Shown: positions 24,837-34,436 of the stretch, one piece after another
How the letters are laid out: the number at the start of each line of letters is the position of its first letter
Numbering within the stretch: position 1 is the stretch's first letter
Assembly: GCF_039543665.1 (NCBI RefSeq)
Contig: NZ_BAABKE010000002.1
Location: 124,001-188,000, forward strand
DNA length: 64,000 bases
DNA from: Wohlfahrtiimonas larvae
Lineage (GTDB): Bacteria > Pseudomonadota > Gammaproteobacteria > Cardiobacteriales > Wohlfahrtiimonadaceae
Direction of reading: 5' to 3'
Position numbers and translations under genes: made by a program
Notes under the pieces: model-generated
The model's database searches: none
The model's input: the letters and a program-made list of their open reading frames with translations, nothing else
Told to the model about the DNA's origin: nothing

Positions 24837-27103
24837 TATGCTTTCATATGGAATGTACGGTTAATAACGTCCATTTGTTGTTCTTTGGTTAATTTGATGA
24901 AATTCACAGCATAACCAGATACACGAACAGTTAATTGTGGGTATTTTTCAGGATGATTCATTGCATCTACTAATGTATCACGATCAAATACGTTAACATT
25001 GATGTGGAAACCATCTGCGCCACAGTAACCATCTAAGCAGTTAGCTAAGTTATTCACACGATCAGCCAATGTATTACCTAAAGCCCCTGGTGTTGCTGAA
25101 GCTGTCCAGCTGATACCATCCAATGCTGCTTCATAAGGAATTTTAGCAACTGAAGCACCTGCTGCTACGAAACCTGAAGTATCACGGCCATTCATTGGGT
25201 TGGCACCTGGTGCAAATGGTTCGCCATCGCGGCGGCCATCTGGCGTATTACCAGTTTTTTTACCATAAACAACGTTAGAAGTGATGGTCAATACTGATTG
25301 TGTTGGTACTGAGTTACGGTAAGTTTTCTGTGCTTTCACTTTGTTCATGAAAGATTCAGTCAACATGACGGCAATTTCATCTGCACGCTCATCATTGTTG
25401 CCATAAGCTGGGAATTCACCTTCGATTTCAAAGTCAATTGCAATACCTTGTTCATTGCGAACTGGCTTAACTTTTGCGTATTTGATTGCAGCTAATGAGT
25501 CCGCCGCAACTGATAAACCAGCGATACCGCAAGCCATCGTACGTAGGATATCACGATCATGCAGTGCCATTTCGATGCGCTCATAAGCATAACGATCATG
25601 TGAATAGTGGATTGCATTCAATGCTTTTACATAAGTTTCTGCTAACCAATCCATCATTTTATCGTAAGCTGGCATCACTTTGTCGTATGTTAAAACTTCA
25701 TCAGTGATTGTGTCGAAACCTTTAGCAACTAATTTACCTGATTTTTCATCCACGCCGCCGTTGATTGCGTATAACAATGCTTTTGCTAAGTTAGCGCGAG
25801 CACCGAAGAATTGCATTTGCTTACCGATCGCCATTGCTGATACACAACATGCGATACCGTAATCATCACCCCATTTTGGCATCATCAAATCATCTGATTC
25901 ATATTGAATTGCACTTGTTTCGATAGAAACTTTAGAACAGAAATCTTTGAAGCCTTTAGGTAATTTTGTTGACCATAAAACGGTTAAGTTTGGCTCTGGT
26001 GCTGGTCCTAAGTTATATAATGTGTGTAAGAAACGGAAGCTGTTTTTAGAAACCAATGTGCGGCCATCTTTACCCATCCCGCCGATGGATTCAGTTACCC
26101 AAGTTGGATCGCCTGAGAATAATTGGTTGTAATCTTCAGTACGTAAGAAGCGGATGATACGTAATTTAATGACTAAATCATCAATTAGCTCTTGTGCTTC
26201 TGATTCTGTGATTTTACCTGCTTTTAGGTCACGCTCAATATATACATCTAAGAATGTAGAAACACGGCCAAATGACATTGCTGCACCATTTTGCTCTTTA
26301 GTTGCAGCTAGGTATGCAAAATATGTCCATTGAATTGCTTCTTGTGCTGTTTCAGCAGGGCGACTGATGTCAAAACCATAGCTCATTGCCATTGTTTTTA
26401 ATTCACCCAATGCACGGATTTGTTCAGACATCTCTTCACGTAAACGTAAAGTATCTTCATTGAACTCCCAGTTATCTGTTTCTGCTTTATCAGCTTCTTT
26501 TGCTTTAATTAAGAAATCAACACCATATAATGCTACACGGCGATAGTCACCGATAATACGACCACGGCCATAAGCATCAGGTAAACCTGTGATGACACCA
26601 GAAGAACGGCAAGCACGAATCACAGAGTTATACATATCAAATGTTGCTTGGTTGTGATCCTTACGATAGTTAGAATAGATGTTTTCTAATTCAGGGCTTA
26701 AAGAACGACCAATTTCTTCTAATGAGTTGGCAACTAAACGGAATCCGCTATTTGGGAATAATCCGCGCTTTAATGGTGCATCTGTTTGTACGCCTACAAT
26801 TTTTTCTAAATCTTTATTAATATAACCTGCATCAAAAGCATCAATGCGAGAACCTACTTGATCTGCAACATCTAAAACGCCGCCTGGGCATGCACGTTCT
26901 TTGGCTAACAATACTGATAATTCTTTCCATAATTGTTCTGTTCTTGCAGTCGGGCCTGCTAAGAAAGAGTCATCCCCTTCATATGGTGTATAGTTATTTT
27001 GTATAAAGTCACGCACATCAACTTTTTCTCTCCATTCAGTACCTTTGAAATCATGCCATGCAAGATCAAAGTTTTGGATGTTTTGTGCATTATTGTTTTT
27101 CAT
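24836..27103 (-). CDS. pflB: Formate C-acetyltransferase (pyruvate formate-lyase) PflB
   Basis: Anaerobic glycyl-radical enzyme converting pyruvate and CoA to acetyl-CoA and formate. 755 residues (E. coli 760). The catalytic adjacent cysteines ACCVSAM are near residue 417 and the radical glycine is in RVSGYAVNF near 728. The strong AGGAG SD is 5 bases from ATG. The 260-base upstream gap is very AT-rich; I could not find a clear FNR box in it. With PflA and HemN this indicates growth without oxygen. Confidence 0.97.
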   Translation of the reverse strand: MKNNNAQNIQNFDLAWHDFKGTEWREKVDVRDFIQNNYTPYEGDDSFLAGPTARTEQLWKELSVLLAKERACPGGVLDVADQVGSRIDAFDAGYINKDLEKIVGVQTDAPLKRGLFPNSGFRLVANSLEEIGRSLSPELENIYSNYRKDHNQATFDMYNSVIRACRSSGVITGLPDAYGRGRIIGDYRRVALYGVDFLIKAKEADKAETDNWEFNEDTLRLREEMSEQIRALGELKTMAMSYGFDISRPAETAQEAIQWTYFAYLAATKEQNGAAMSFGRVSTFLDVYIERDLKAGKITESEAQELIDDLVIKLRIIRFLRTEDYNQLFSGDPTWVTESIGGMGKDGRTLVSKNSFRFLHTLYNLGPAPEPNLTVLWSTKLPKGFKDFCSKVSIETSAIQYESDDLMMPKWGDDYGIACCVSAMAIGKQMQFFGARANLAKALLYAINGGVDEKSGKLVAKGFDTITDEVLTYDKVMPAYDKMMDWLAETYVKALNAIHYSHDRYAYERIEMALHDRDILRTMACGIAGLSVAADSLAAIKYAKVKPVRNEQGIAIDFEIEGEFPAYGNNDERADEIAVMLTESFMNKVKAQKTYRNSVPTQSVLTITSNVVYGKKTGNTPDGRRDGEPFAPGANPMNGRDTSGFVAAGASVAKIPYEAALDGISWTASATPGALGNTLADRVNNLANCLDGYCGADGFHINVNVFDRDTLVDAMNHPEKYPQLTVRVSGYAVNFIKLTKEQQMDVINRTFHMKA

Positions 27104-27311
27104 AATAACTCCTAATCAAAGGTTAAATATTGTTGTCAGAAACAAATGTATTGCTTGTATTTATTATATTCTAATTCTAAATATTTCTTTTCGTTTTTAA
27201 TGTTTAAATTTACACGTATAAGCAATTTTAGTGCTAAAAATTAAAGTTTTATGCAATTTTGTATTTAAGTAATGTTTATTAATGTAAGTTATAAGTTTTA
27301 TTAAAAAGTGG

Positions 27312-27342
27312 TAGAGATAATATTTCATTATCTCTATTTTTT
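27312..27342. terminator. Terminator after the 158-residue membrane protein gene
   Basis: 10-bp stem TAGAGATAAT / ATTATCTCTA, 5-base loop, followed on the plus strand by TTTTTT and on the minus strand, after CCAC, by TTTTT. The only gene running into it is the minus-strand one ending at 27364. Confidence 0.7.
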
Positions 27343-27363
27343 ACGCATATTTGTTTCAAGTGA

Positions 27364-27840
27364 TTACCCTTGTAGCATATAAGGTATGAACCAACGAAGG
27401 AAGTAAAAGCCCGCAAGAAATACAATGAAATTGATGAGTAGCATTAACATGGCGGATGAATGGCGATGAATAATTTTAACGAGAATAAAAATTGTAGTGA
27501 TAAAACCGCTAACAACGACAAAGAGCCATGTGGTTAAAATTAACATAAACCCATAATTAAATTCTAAGTTCAATAAGTTGTTGGGTAATGTATCCATATA
27601 GGATGCAGAAATTAAGGTGAATGCGCTAAATAAAAATGATAATGCACCAATTGCTAGAGCTATCCTTCTGAATTCGGAATATTCTGAATAGAGTGAATAA
27701 CATAGTAGGATAGTGATGACGGGGATAAAGGAGATTGGAAATAGTAATGATGGGCGAGAGATGACAAAGCTAACAATCACCAAAAATAGCCAGCCAAGCG
27801 CTGTTAAAAAGATATTAGGGCGTGATTTTACTTCACTCAT
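27364..27840 (-). CDS. Hypothetical integral membrane protein
   Basis: 158 residues with about five hydrophobic helices (residues about 12-30, 33-50, 58-80, 95-120, 130-152). The short charged loops include EYSEFRR and KIIHRHSS. A good SD (AAGGAAG) supports the start. No family recognised. It stands alone, diverging from the MATE exporter gene and bounded by a terminator on the other side. Confidence 0.7.
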   Translation of the reverse strand: MSEVKSRPNIFLTALGWLFLVIVSFVISRPSLLFPISFIPVITILLCYSLYSEYSEFRRIALAIGALSFLFSAFTLISASYMDTLPNNLLNLEFNYGFMLILTTWLFVVVSGFITTIFILVKIIHRHSSAMLMLLINFIVFLAGFYFLRWFIPYMLQG

Positions 27841-27945
27841 TTTTCTTCCTTTATGATATTAAAATGTATCGCGATATGAATACCTAAATTATACCATTAA
27901 AGCGGAAACAGTATATAATGCGCCTTTTTAGTTCAGTAAAAATTT

Positions 27946-29307
27946 ATGTCATCATCTCAAACTCATATCGTGACGGAGAAGTCGCTGTTCTCAATTAGCT
28001 GGCCGATCTTCATCGATATTTTCTTACATCTTGTGACGTTGTTGATCAACACTTGGATGATCAGTCATGTTTCTATGCAGATGGTGGCTGCTACGGCTGC
28101 AAGTAATCAGTTCTTTGAAACAAGTGTAGCGATTCTTAATTTCATTGGCGTTGGCTGTAGCATTGTTGTGGCCCAATATTTGGGCGCTGGTAATCGAGAA
28201 GTTACACGTAAAGCAATACATTTATCCATTACGTTAAATTTACTTTTAGGATTTATCACCTTTTTAGCCATTTGGTTTTTTGGTCGCCCTTTATTAGAAG
28301 TGATGAATACACCTGAAACTATTTTAGATATGGCTTATGACTATTTTCATATCATTGGAATTTGTTTGATTTTTGAGGCTGTTGCAATCATTTTAGCATC
28401 ATGTTTACGTGTGTATGGCTATTCTCAAGCACCGATGTATGTTTCATTGATTATGAATATTGTGACAGTTTTAGGGAATGTTCTTGTCTTGCATGGTCTA
28501 TTTGGTTTTCCTCAAATGGGATTGCATGGTGTTGCATTATCAACTCTGTTAGGTCGTATGGTGGGCGTTGCTTTGCTATTTTATCTATTATTTTTTGGTA
28601 TTAAAGTGAAGTTAGAATGGCGAATGTTCTTTCAGTTTCATAAAGGCATTTTAAAACAGATTTTGAAAATTGGCTTGCCATCGGCAGGTGAGAACTTATC
28701 ATGGACAGCGCAAATGTTAGTGATGCTCGCATTTGTGGGGAAAATGGGCGAAGATGCGTTAGCGGCACATAATATCTATTTACAATTATCATATATGTTA
28801 ATGCTATTTGCTTTGGCCATTGGTATTGGTAATGAGATTTTAGTTGGGCATTTGGTGGGTGCATCAAGATTCAATGATGCTTACAAGCGAACTTTTAAAA
28901 GTTTAAGAACAGGGATGCTTGTGACATTTGCTGTGGTGGTAGTATTCTATTTTGCACGTCATTTTATCGTGGGGCGTTTTACAGATGATCCTGTGATTAT
29001 GAATTTATTGCTGCCGCTCTTTTTATTATCTATTTTATTGGAAGTTGGGCGTACGCAAAATATTGTAATGGTCAATGCACTTCGTGCAACGGGTGATGCA
29101 AAATTCCCATTTTATGCAGCATTAGTATTTATGTGGGGATTGGCAATTCCTGTAGGTTATTTCTTTGGCTTCGTATTAGAAATGGGTTTGATTGGTATAT
29201 GGATCGGTTTCTTATGTGATGAATGGGTACGTGGTTTAGTGAATGCTTGGCGCTGGAAGTCTCGTAGATGGGAAACTAAACGTTTAAATATAGAACAGAC
29301 TGTATAA
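27946..29307 (+). CDS. MATE family efflux transporter
   Basis: Sodium- or proton-driven multidrug and toxin exporter; 453 residues and 12 helices in two related halves. NorM/DinF-like features include FSISWPIFIDIFLHLVTLLINTWMISHVS, VAQYLGAGNREVTRKAI and LPSAGENLSWTAQMLVMLAFVGKMGEDALAAHNIYLQLSYM. A perfect TATAAT lies 27 bases before the ATG, giving a very short leader without a visible SD. The 2H phosphoesterase gene starts 4 bases after its stop, so the two are co-transcribed. Confidence 0.92.
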   Translation: MSSSQTHIVTEKSLFSISWPIFIDIFLHLVTLLINTWMISHVSMQMVAATAASNQFFETSVAILNFIGVGCSIVVAQYLGAGNREVTRKAIHLSITLNLLLGFITFLAIWFFGRPLLEVMNTPETILDMAYDYFHIIGICLIFEAVAIILASCLRVYGYSQAPMYVSLIMNIVTVLGNVLVLHGLFGFPQMGLHGVALSTLLGRMVGVALLFYLLFFGIKVKLEWRMFFQFHKGILKQILKIGLPSAGENLSWTAQMLVMLAFVGKMGEDALAAHNIYLQLSYMLMLFALAIGIGNEILVGHLVGASRFNDAYKRTFKSLRTGMLVTFAVVVVFYFARHFIVGRFTDDPVIMNLLLPLFLLSILLEVGRTQNIVMVNALRATGDAKFPFYAALVFMWGLAIPVGYFFGFVLEMGLIGIWIGFLCDEWVRGLVNAWRWKSRRWETKRLNIEQTV

Positions 29308-29311
29308 TCTA

Positions 29312-29977
29312 ATGTTTTCAGAATTGCTTAAATATCCTAAAACATATGGCTCTTTAAATAATGATTTTTATGCATGGCATAAGGGGCGATCAAAATATGC
29401 TGTGTGGGTGCTTGAGTTCAGTGATGATCTATTTTTACAGCGTTATCGAGCAGCGCAGCAACATTTATCTTCATATTTAATTGCTAACTATGTACGTCAG
29501 CCGCATATTACATTAGCGCCTTGTGGGTTTTTATCCACTGAAAAACAGCATCATGATGATTATTGCTTAGATGTCATTGAGCAAGATGTTGAAAAGATTT
29601 TGTCGTTAGAATTGAATGCAATAGAAGTCGCCATTCGCAATATTTTGATCAGTTATGCAATTGCGCCAGGTTTTGAAGTATTAGATCTTCAGGGGGATTT
29701 AAAAAGATTGAATGATAGCTTGGCTAAATACGATCACTTTGAAGAGAATTATGATTATTTTCCTCATGTGACAGTGGGTTTATACAATGATGAATGGCCA
29801 ACAGATGTGATTTTAGAAGCGTTAAAGCGTTTTGAAATTGAAGAAGATATTACCTTGAAGCTTAATGTAATAAAGCTCGTTTCTTATGTGCCAACTATAT
29901 CAGGCGGACAATTGAAAGACGAGCTTATGATTAATTTATGGGATCAATCTGTGATTAGATGTCGAGAGTCGCTTTGA
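29312..29977 (+). CDS. 2H phosphoesterase-like protein (2'-5' RNA ligase superfamily)
   Basis: 221 residues. Two H-x-T motifs about 90 residues apart, QPHITLA (near 63) and FPHVTVGLY (near 152), are the signature of the 2H phosphoesterase fold, members of which act on 2'-5' or cyclic phosphodiester bonds in RNA or nucleotides. The overall sequence is otherwise unfamiliar. It starts 4 bases after the MATE gene and overlaps the convergent glutaredoxin-like gene by 23 bases. Substrate unknown. Confidence 0.6.
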   Translation: MFSELLKYPKTYGSLNNDFYAWHKGRSKYAVWVLEFSDDLFLQRYRAAQQHLSSYLIANYVRQPHITLAPCGFLSTEKQHHDDYCLDVIEQDVEKILSLELNAIEVAIRNILISYAIAPGFEVLDLQGDLKRLNDSLAKYDHFEENYDYFPHVTVGLYNDEWPTDVILEALKRFEIEEDITLKLNVIKLVSYVPTISGGQLKDELMINLWDQSVIRCRESL

Positions 29978-30206
29978 TTTTTGGTAACACAGTATCCCAA
30001 TCAATTGGGCTTTTGATCATCTCTTCTTGCAGCTTAATCACTGGAATAAACCAACCCAATTGTTCTACAAGATTGTTGTCGTGTGCGATGTCGATAAACT
30101 CATAAGGAATGTGATTTTCTTTGAGGATATCCATAGCTTCTTCACATAAATGACAATCGCTGGTGCCATACAGCAAAATGGGTGAAGTGGTTGTATTGTC
30201 TAACAT
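29955..30206 (-). CDS. Glutaredoxin-like (DUF836) protein
   Basis: 83-residue thioredoxin-fold protein with a CxxC active site in LYGTSDCHLCEEAMDIL (Cys near 18 and 21). The cis-proline region (WFIPVIKL) is present. The CHLC form and small size match the DUF836 glutaredoxin family, a glutathione/thiol oxidoreductase group with poorly known partners. Its 3' end overlaps the convergent 2H gene. SD GAGGT supports the start. Confidence 0.82.
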   Translation of the reverse strand: MLDNTTTSPILLYGTSDCHLCEEAMDILKENHIPYEFIDIAHDNNLVEQLGWFIPVIKLQEEMIKSPIDWDTVLPKIKATLDI

Positions 30207-30235
30207 TTTTTATGACCTCACATTTTTAAAACTTC

Positions 30236-30259
30236 GCCTTGATCGCCTATGATCAAGGC
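30236..30259. terminator. Hairpin between M20 hydrolase and glutaredoxin-like genes
   Basis: 9-bp stem GCCTTGATC / GATCAAGGC with a 6-base loop. The U-tract in the minus direction is modest (TTTT after GAAG). Likely ends the M20 transcript. Confidence 0.5.
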
Positions 30260-30320
30260 TTTGAGCGCTTTTTATTGCTTTAGTACAATACCATAAAAAA
30301 AGAAGCGTGCTATAGCAATC

Positions 30321-31499
30321 TTAAGGTTTTAAATATGCTTCCACCAATTTCACCCAATAGGATGCAACCACAGGTAAGATTTCATCATTAAAATCATAAT
30401 GTGCATTGTGCAAAGAGCAACCTTGGGCACCATTTAAACCATTGCCCACAAAGACATAACACCCAGGAACTTTTTGTAACATAAAAGCAAAATCCTCACT
30501 GGCTGTGATGGGTTTAAAATCTTGGATGATGTAATCATTACCTAAAAATTCACGCCCAACTTTTTCAGCAAATGCTGTTTCTTTCTCTGAGTTATTGAGT
30601 AATGGATAATCACGAATGTATTCAACTTTCGCAGTTGCACCATAGCTTTTGGCTTGATATTCAACGGTATCTTTAATGCGTTGCTCCACAATATCTTGAA
30701 CATCAGGATTCAGATTACGCACAGTCAATTCCATATGGGCTTCATTGGGAATGATATTGCTTGCTGAACCTGCATGAATCGTACCTGCAGTGATGATGGT
30801 TGTTTCCAATGGATTCACATTGCGTGCAACGATTGTTTGTAGTGCCATCACAATTGATGATGCAACAACCACGGGATCAACACTTAAATGGGGCATTGCA
30901 CCATGTCCGCCTTTGCCTTCAATTGTGATTTTAACAGTATCAGCTGAAGCCATGCTTGGCCCTGCATGAAAGCCAAAATGACCTGCTTCAAAACCTGGCC
31001 AGTTATGGAAACCAAAGATTGCATCACAGGGGAATTTTTCAAATAATCCTTCTTGGATCATTTTTTCGGCACCTGCGTAACCTTCTTCTGCAGGTTGGAA
31101 AATAACATTAATAGTGCCTTTAAACAGATCCCTGTTTTCTGCTAAATAGCGTGCCGCTGTGAGTAATGTTGCAGTATGTCCATCATGCCCACAAGCGTGC
31201 ATTTTTCCTTTATTTTGGCTGGCATAGGATAAACTTGTTGCTTCATGAATTGGCAAAGCATCCATATCTGCACGCAAACCAATGCTTGGGCCATCACCAT
31301 TTTTGAGTTGGCCAACAACGCCAGTTTTGGCAATGTTACGAGTCACTTGATAGCCATATTTTTCTAATAATGAGGCAACTAAAGTACTAGTTTCTGTCTC
31401 TTCAAAACTTAATTCAGGGTTGCTATGGATTTTATGGCGAATGGCGATCATTTCATCTTTAAATGCTGCGATGCCAAGTAATACATTATGTTGAAGCAT
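30321..31499 (-). CDS. M20-family amidohydrolase (hippurate hydrolase-like)
   Basis: Zinc-dependent aminoacylase/carboxypeptidase of 392 residues. Metal-site motifs: MHACGHDGHTATLL (near 104), FQPAEEGYAGAEKMI (near 134), GFHNWPG and the late ASEDFAFM. It resembles HipO/IAA-amino-acid hydrolases, which remove acyl groups from N-acylated amino acids. It is cytosolic (no signal peptide). SD AGGAG supports the start. It stands alone between two hairpins; the natural substrate cannot be told from sequence. Confidence 0.88.
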   Translation of the reverse strand: MLQHNVLLGIAAFKDEMIAIRHKIHSNPELSFEETETSTLVASLLEKYGYQVTRNIAKTGVVGQLKNGDGPSIGLRADMDALPIHEATSLSYASQNKGKMHACGHDGHTATLLTAARYLAENRDLFKGTINVIFQPAEEGYAGAEKMIQEGLFEKFPCDAIFGFHNWPGFEAGHFGFHAGPSMASADTVKITIEGKGGHGAMPHLSVDPVVVASSIVMALQTIVARNVNPLETTIITAGTIHAGSASNIIPNEAHMELTVRNLNPDVQDIVEQRIKDTVEYQAKSYGATAKVEYIRDYPLLNNSEKETAFAEKVGREFLGNDYIIQDFKPITASEDFAFMLQKVPGCYVFVGNGLNGAQGCSLHNAHYDFNDEILPVVASYWVKLVEAYLKP

Positions 31500-31603
31500 G
31501 GTTTCTCCTGTGATGAATCGTTTATAGATAATTAATTTGAATCTAGCATGCTCATACTATGTTTTCAAATAAAAACATTGTTTACATATATGATTAAAAA
31601 ATA

Positions 31604-31633
31604 AAAAGCCAAGATTACAAAACCTTGGCTTTT
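31604..31633 (-). terminator. Terminator after mutS
   Basis: 10-bp stem AAAAGCCAAG / CTTGGCTTTT with a 10-base loop, 33 bases beyond the mutS stop. The stem gives a U-run in both directions. Confidence 0.82.
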
Positions 31634-31666
31634 ACGTCCAAATAAATTTAAAGGCTTCTAAATCAA

Positions 31667-34240
31667 CTATAGCTTATCTTGTAAGTCATACAATAGGTTT
31701 AATGCATCTCTTGGTGTTAAATTATTAATATTAATTGATTTTAAGTGTTCAACCACAGGATGAATCGATTCTGTGAACAGTGACAATTGTGTTTGTACTT
31801 GCGGCTCTGCTTTTGCATGTTGTGTTGTTGCAGCAGCAAAAGAGTGTTCTAGTTCATGCAATTTACTTTTTGCCATTTCTATCACTTTTGGCGGAATACC
31901 TGCGAGTGCTGCAACTTGTAAACCATAACTTTTGGAGGCTGCACCTTTTTTCACAGCATGCATGAATATGATTTGATCTTTATGTTCTACAGCATCTAAA
32001 TGCAAGTTCACAATTTCAGGATAGAGGTTTTCGAGCTCTGTCATTTCAAAATAGTGGGTTGCGAAGATCGTCAACGCTTTTAACTGAGTTGTTAAATAAA
32101 CAGCCGCGCTCCAAGCTAAAGATAAACCATCCAATGTTGATGTACCGCGCCCAACTTCATCCATTAAGACTAAACTTTTTGCTGTTGCATAATGGAGGAT
32201 CGTTGCAGTTTCTAACATTTCCACCATAAATGTGGATTGCCCTGATGATAGATCATCTTGTGCGCCGATTCGTGTAAAAATACGATCCACAGGGCCAAGT
32301 ACCGCAGCATCCGCAGGTACAAAAGAGCCAATATAAGCAAGCAGGGTGATCAATGCTGTTTGGCGCATATAGGTGGATTTACCGCCCATGTTTGGCCCAG
32401 TCACAATCTGCATACGTTGATTTGGCGTTAATGATGTGCTGTTGGCAATGAATGGGTGTGAAATTGTGGATTCTACAATTGGATGACGACCATTGGTGAT
32501 CTCAATACCAATGTTATTGCTGAATTCAGGGCGATGCCAATTCAAAGAATTTTTAAGTGTGCAGAAGTTCGTGAAAATATCCACATGAGCGATCGCATCA
32601 CTCAATAAACGAAGCGCTGTGACATGGGGAATCAACTTATCCAATAACTGATCCCACAATTGTTTTTCAAGGGATAATGCATTCTCTTTGGCATGGAGAA
32701 TTTTATTTTCGAATTGCTTCAAATCAGGCGTAATATAACGTTCAACACCTTTTAACGTTTGGCGGCGCACATATTCTGTAGGCATTTGATCTGCAAATTG
32801 CGTGGGCACTTCAATGTAGTAACCATGTACACGGTTATAGCCTACTTTCAATTGATGAATACCTGTGAGTTTTTTTTGGTCTTCTTCTAATTGCAGTAAG
32901 AAATTTTTGCCTTCATGATTGAGCGCTAATAGATCATCTAATTCCGCATTGTAGCCTTTACGAATCACGCCACCATCACGAATCAATACAGGCGGTTCAT
33001 CTACAATCGCACGTTCCAATAAATCCACTAATTCAGGATGTGCGACTAAATCCTGCAACCAGTCAGGATTAATCACTTGGATTGTATCTGATTGATGAAT
33101 GATATTGGCAAGCTCAGGAACTTGTTTTAAGCTCTCCTTCAATTGAATCATATCGCGTGGGCGCGCTGATTTCAGTGAAATGCGTGTTGTTAAGCGCTCA
33201 ATGTCGGAGATTTGCTTCAATAGGGGTTTTAATGTGCTGACATAATGTTCCACGCTTTCAGTTAAATCTAAGCGCTGATTTAAAATGCGTTGATCACGGA
33301 GTGGGCGATTGAGCCAACGTGATAATAAGCGTGAACCCATCGGCGTTTGGCAGTGGTCGATTAAGCTTCTTAATGTGTGATCTGTACCACCACTTAATGT
33401 ACGCTCAATTTCTAAGTTTTTGCGGGTGGTTGTATCTAAAATCAAAGCATCATCAATGTGCTCGATGTGCAAAGTTGTGATGTGTTCTAATTCGCTCTTT
33501 TGTGTTTCTTTCGCATACGTTAATAATGCACCTGCTGCCATGATTGGCAAAGCATCATTCGTTAAACCAACGCCTTGTAATGAGTTTAATTTGAAATGGC
33601 TCAATAATTTTTCTGCATTGCGGGCTAAATCAAAATGCCAATCAGGATATTTTTGCACGATTGTCATTCTTGAAATGGATTCAGGGATGGCTAATTCTTC
33701 TGGCACAATGAGCTCAGAAGGTTGTAAACGGATTAATTCTGAGAGCAATTCAGATTCTGATAATGGATCGGTCAACATAAAACGTGCGCTGGATAAATCC
33801 AACCATGATAATAACCATTTGTCATTGACAAAGGCGATGGCTGCCACTTGGTTATCTTTCTTTGTGTCTAATAAATATTCATCTGTTAATGTGCCGGGTG
33901 TTAATACACGCACAACTTCACGATTTACAGGGCCTTTGGCAGGTACTTCGCCCACTTGTTCACAAATGGCAACAGATACGCCTGCACGCACAAGCTTTGC
34001 TAAATAGCTTTCAGAAGCGTGGTGAGGAATCCCCGCCATTGGGATAGGTTCACCTGCGGATTGCCCACGAGCTGTCAATGTAATATCGAGAAGTTTCGCA
34101 GCTCGTTTCGCATCATCATAAAACAGTTCGTAAAAATCCCCCATGCGATAAAACAATAGCATGTTTGGGTAAGATGATTTGATGCTTAAATATTGCTGCA
34201 TCATGGGCGTATGAGTCGTGGCTTTCTCTTGTTTTGTCAT
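31667..34240 (-). CDS. mutS: DNA mismatch repair protein MutS
   Basis: Mismatch recognition ATPase, 857 residues (E. coli 853). The mismatch-binding Phe-x-Glu is in RMGDFYELFYDDA (near 33). C-terminal ATPase: GPNMGGKSTYMRQ (near 620), GQSTFMVEM, MDEVGRGTSTLDG and THYFEMTEL. The N-terminus MTKQEKATTHTPMMQQYLSIK is standard. The SD is weak. No mutL nearby. Confidence 0.97.
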   Translation of the reverse strand: MTKQEKATTHTPMMQQYLSIKSSYPNMLLFYRMGDFYELFYDDAKRAAKLLDITLTARGQSAGEPIPMAGIPHHASESYLAKLVRAGVSVAICEQVGEVPAKGPVNREVVRVLTPGTLTDEYLLDTKKDNQVAAIAFVNDKWLLSWLDLSSARFMLTDPLSESELLSELIRLQPSELIVPEELAIPESISRMTIVQKYPDWHFDLARNAEKLLSHFKLNSLQGVGLTNDALPIMAAGALLTYAKETQKSELEHITTLHIEHIDDALILDTTTRKNLEIERTLSGGTDHTLRSLIDHCQTPMGSRLLSRWLNRPLRDQRILNQRLDLTESVEHYVSTLKPLLKQISDIERLTTRISLKSARPRDMIQLKESLKQVPELANIIHQSDTIQVINPDWLQDLVAHPELVDLLERAIVDEPPVLIRDGGVIRKGYNAELDDLLALNHEGKNFLLQLEEDQKKLTGIHQLKVGYNRVHGYYIEVPTQFADQMPTEYVRRQTLKGVERYITPDLKQFENKILHAKENALSLEKQLWDQLLDKLIPHVTALRLLSDAIAHVDIFTNFCTLKNSLNWHRPEFSNNIGIEITNGRHPIVESTISHPFIANSTSLTPNQRMQIVTGPNMGGKSTYMRQTALITLLAYIGSFVPADAAVLGPVDRIFTRIGAQDDLSSGQSTFMVEMLETATILHYATAKSLVLMDEVGRGTSTLDGLSLAWSAAVYLTTQLKALTIFATHYFEMTELENLYPEIVNLHLDAVEHKDQIIFMHAVKKGAASKSYGLQVAALAGIPPKVIEMAKSKLHELEHSFAAATTQHAKAEPQVQTQLSLFTESIHPVVEHLKSININNLTPRDALNLLYDLQDKL

Positions 34241-34393
34241 TGGTTCTGCTCTAAAAATAAAATCCTATCTATAATGTTTTATAGCAAATCATTACAGTCA
34301 CTATTGTGAAATGATAGTAATCATAACATTTTGAGGCACGAATAGAGAGATACTTCTATGAGCAAAAATTTATAATATAAATTATATTGGATA

Positions 34394-34410
34394 TAGTCTA
34401 ATTTAGACTA
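34394..34410. repeat. Inverted repeat before the DUF596-like gene
   Basis: Perfect 7-3-7 repeat TAGTCTA-att-TAGACTA, 27 bases before the ATG of the next gene, in an AT-rich 196-base gap. It could be an operator. Confidence 0.45.
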
Positions 34411-34436
34411 GGATTCTAAAATAATAGAGGTTTCTT

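Noticed and set aside
27104..27311. FNR or ArcA sites upstream of pflB
   Set aside because: Searched by eye for TTGAT-N4-ATCAA and GTTAA repeats; only scattered partial matches in AT-rich sequence.
33420..34007. 195-residue plus-strand ORF inside mutS
   Set aside because: Antisense shadow of mutS with no SD and no recognisable protein features; mutS is intact through the region.
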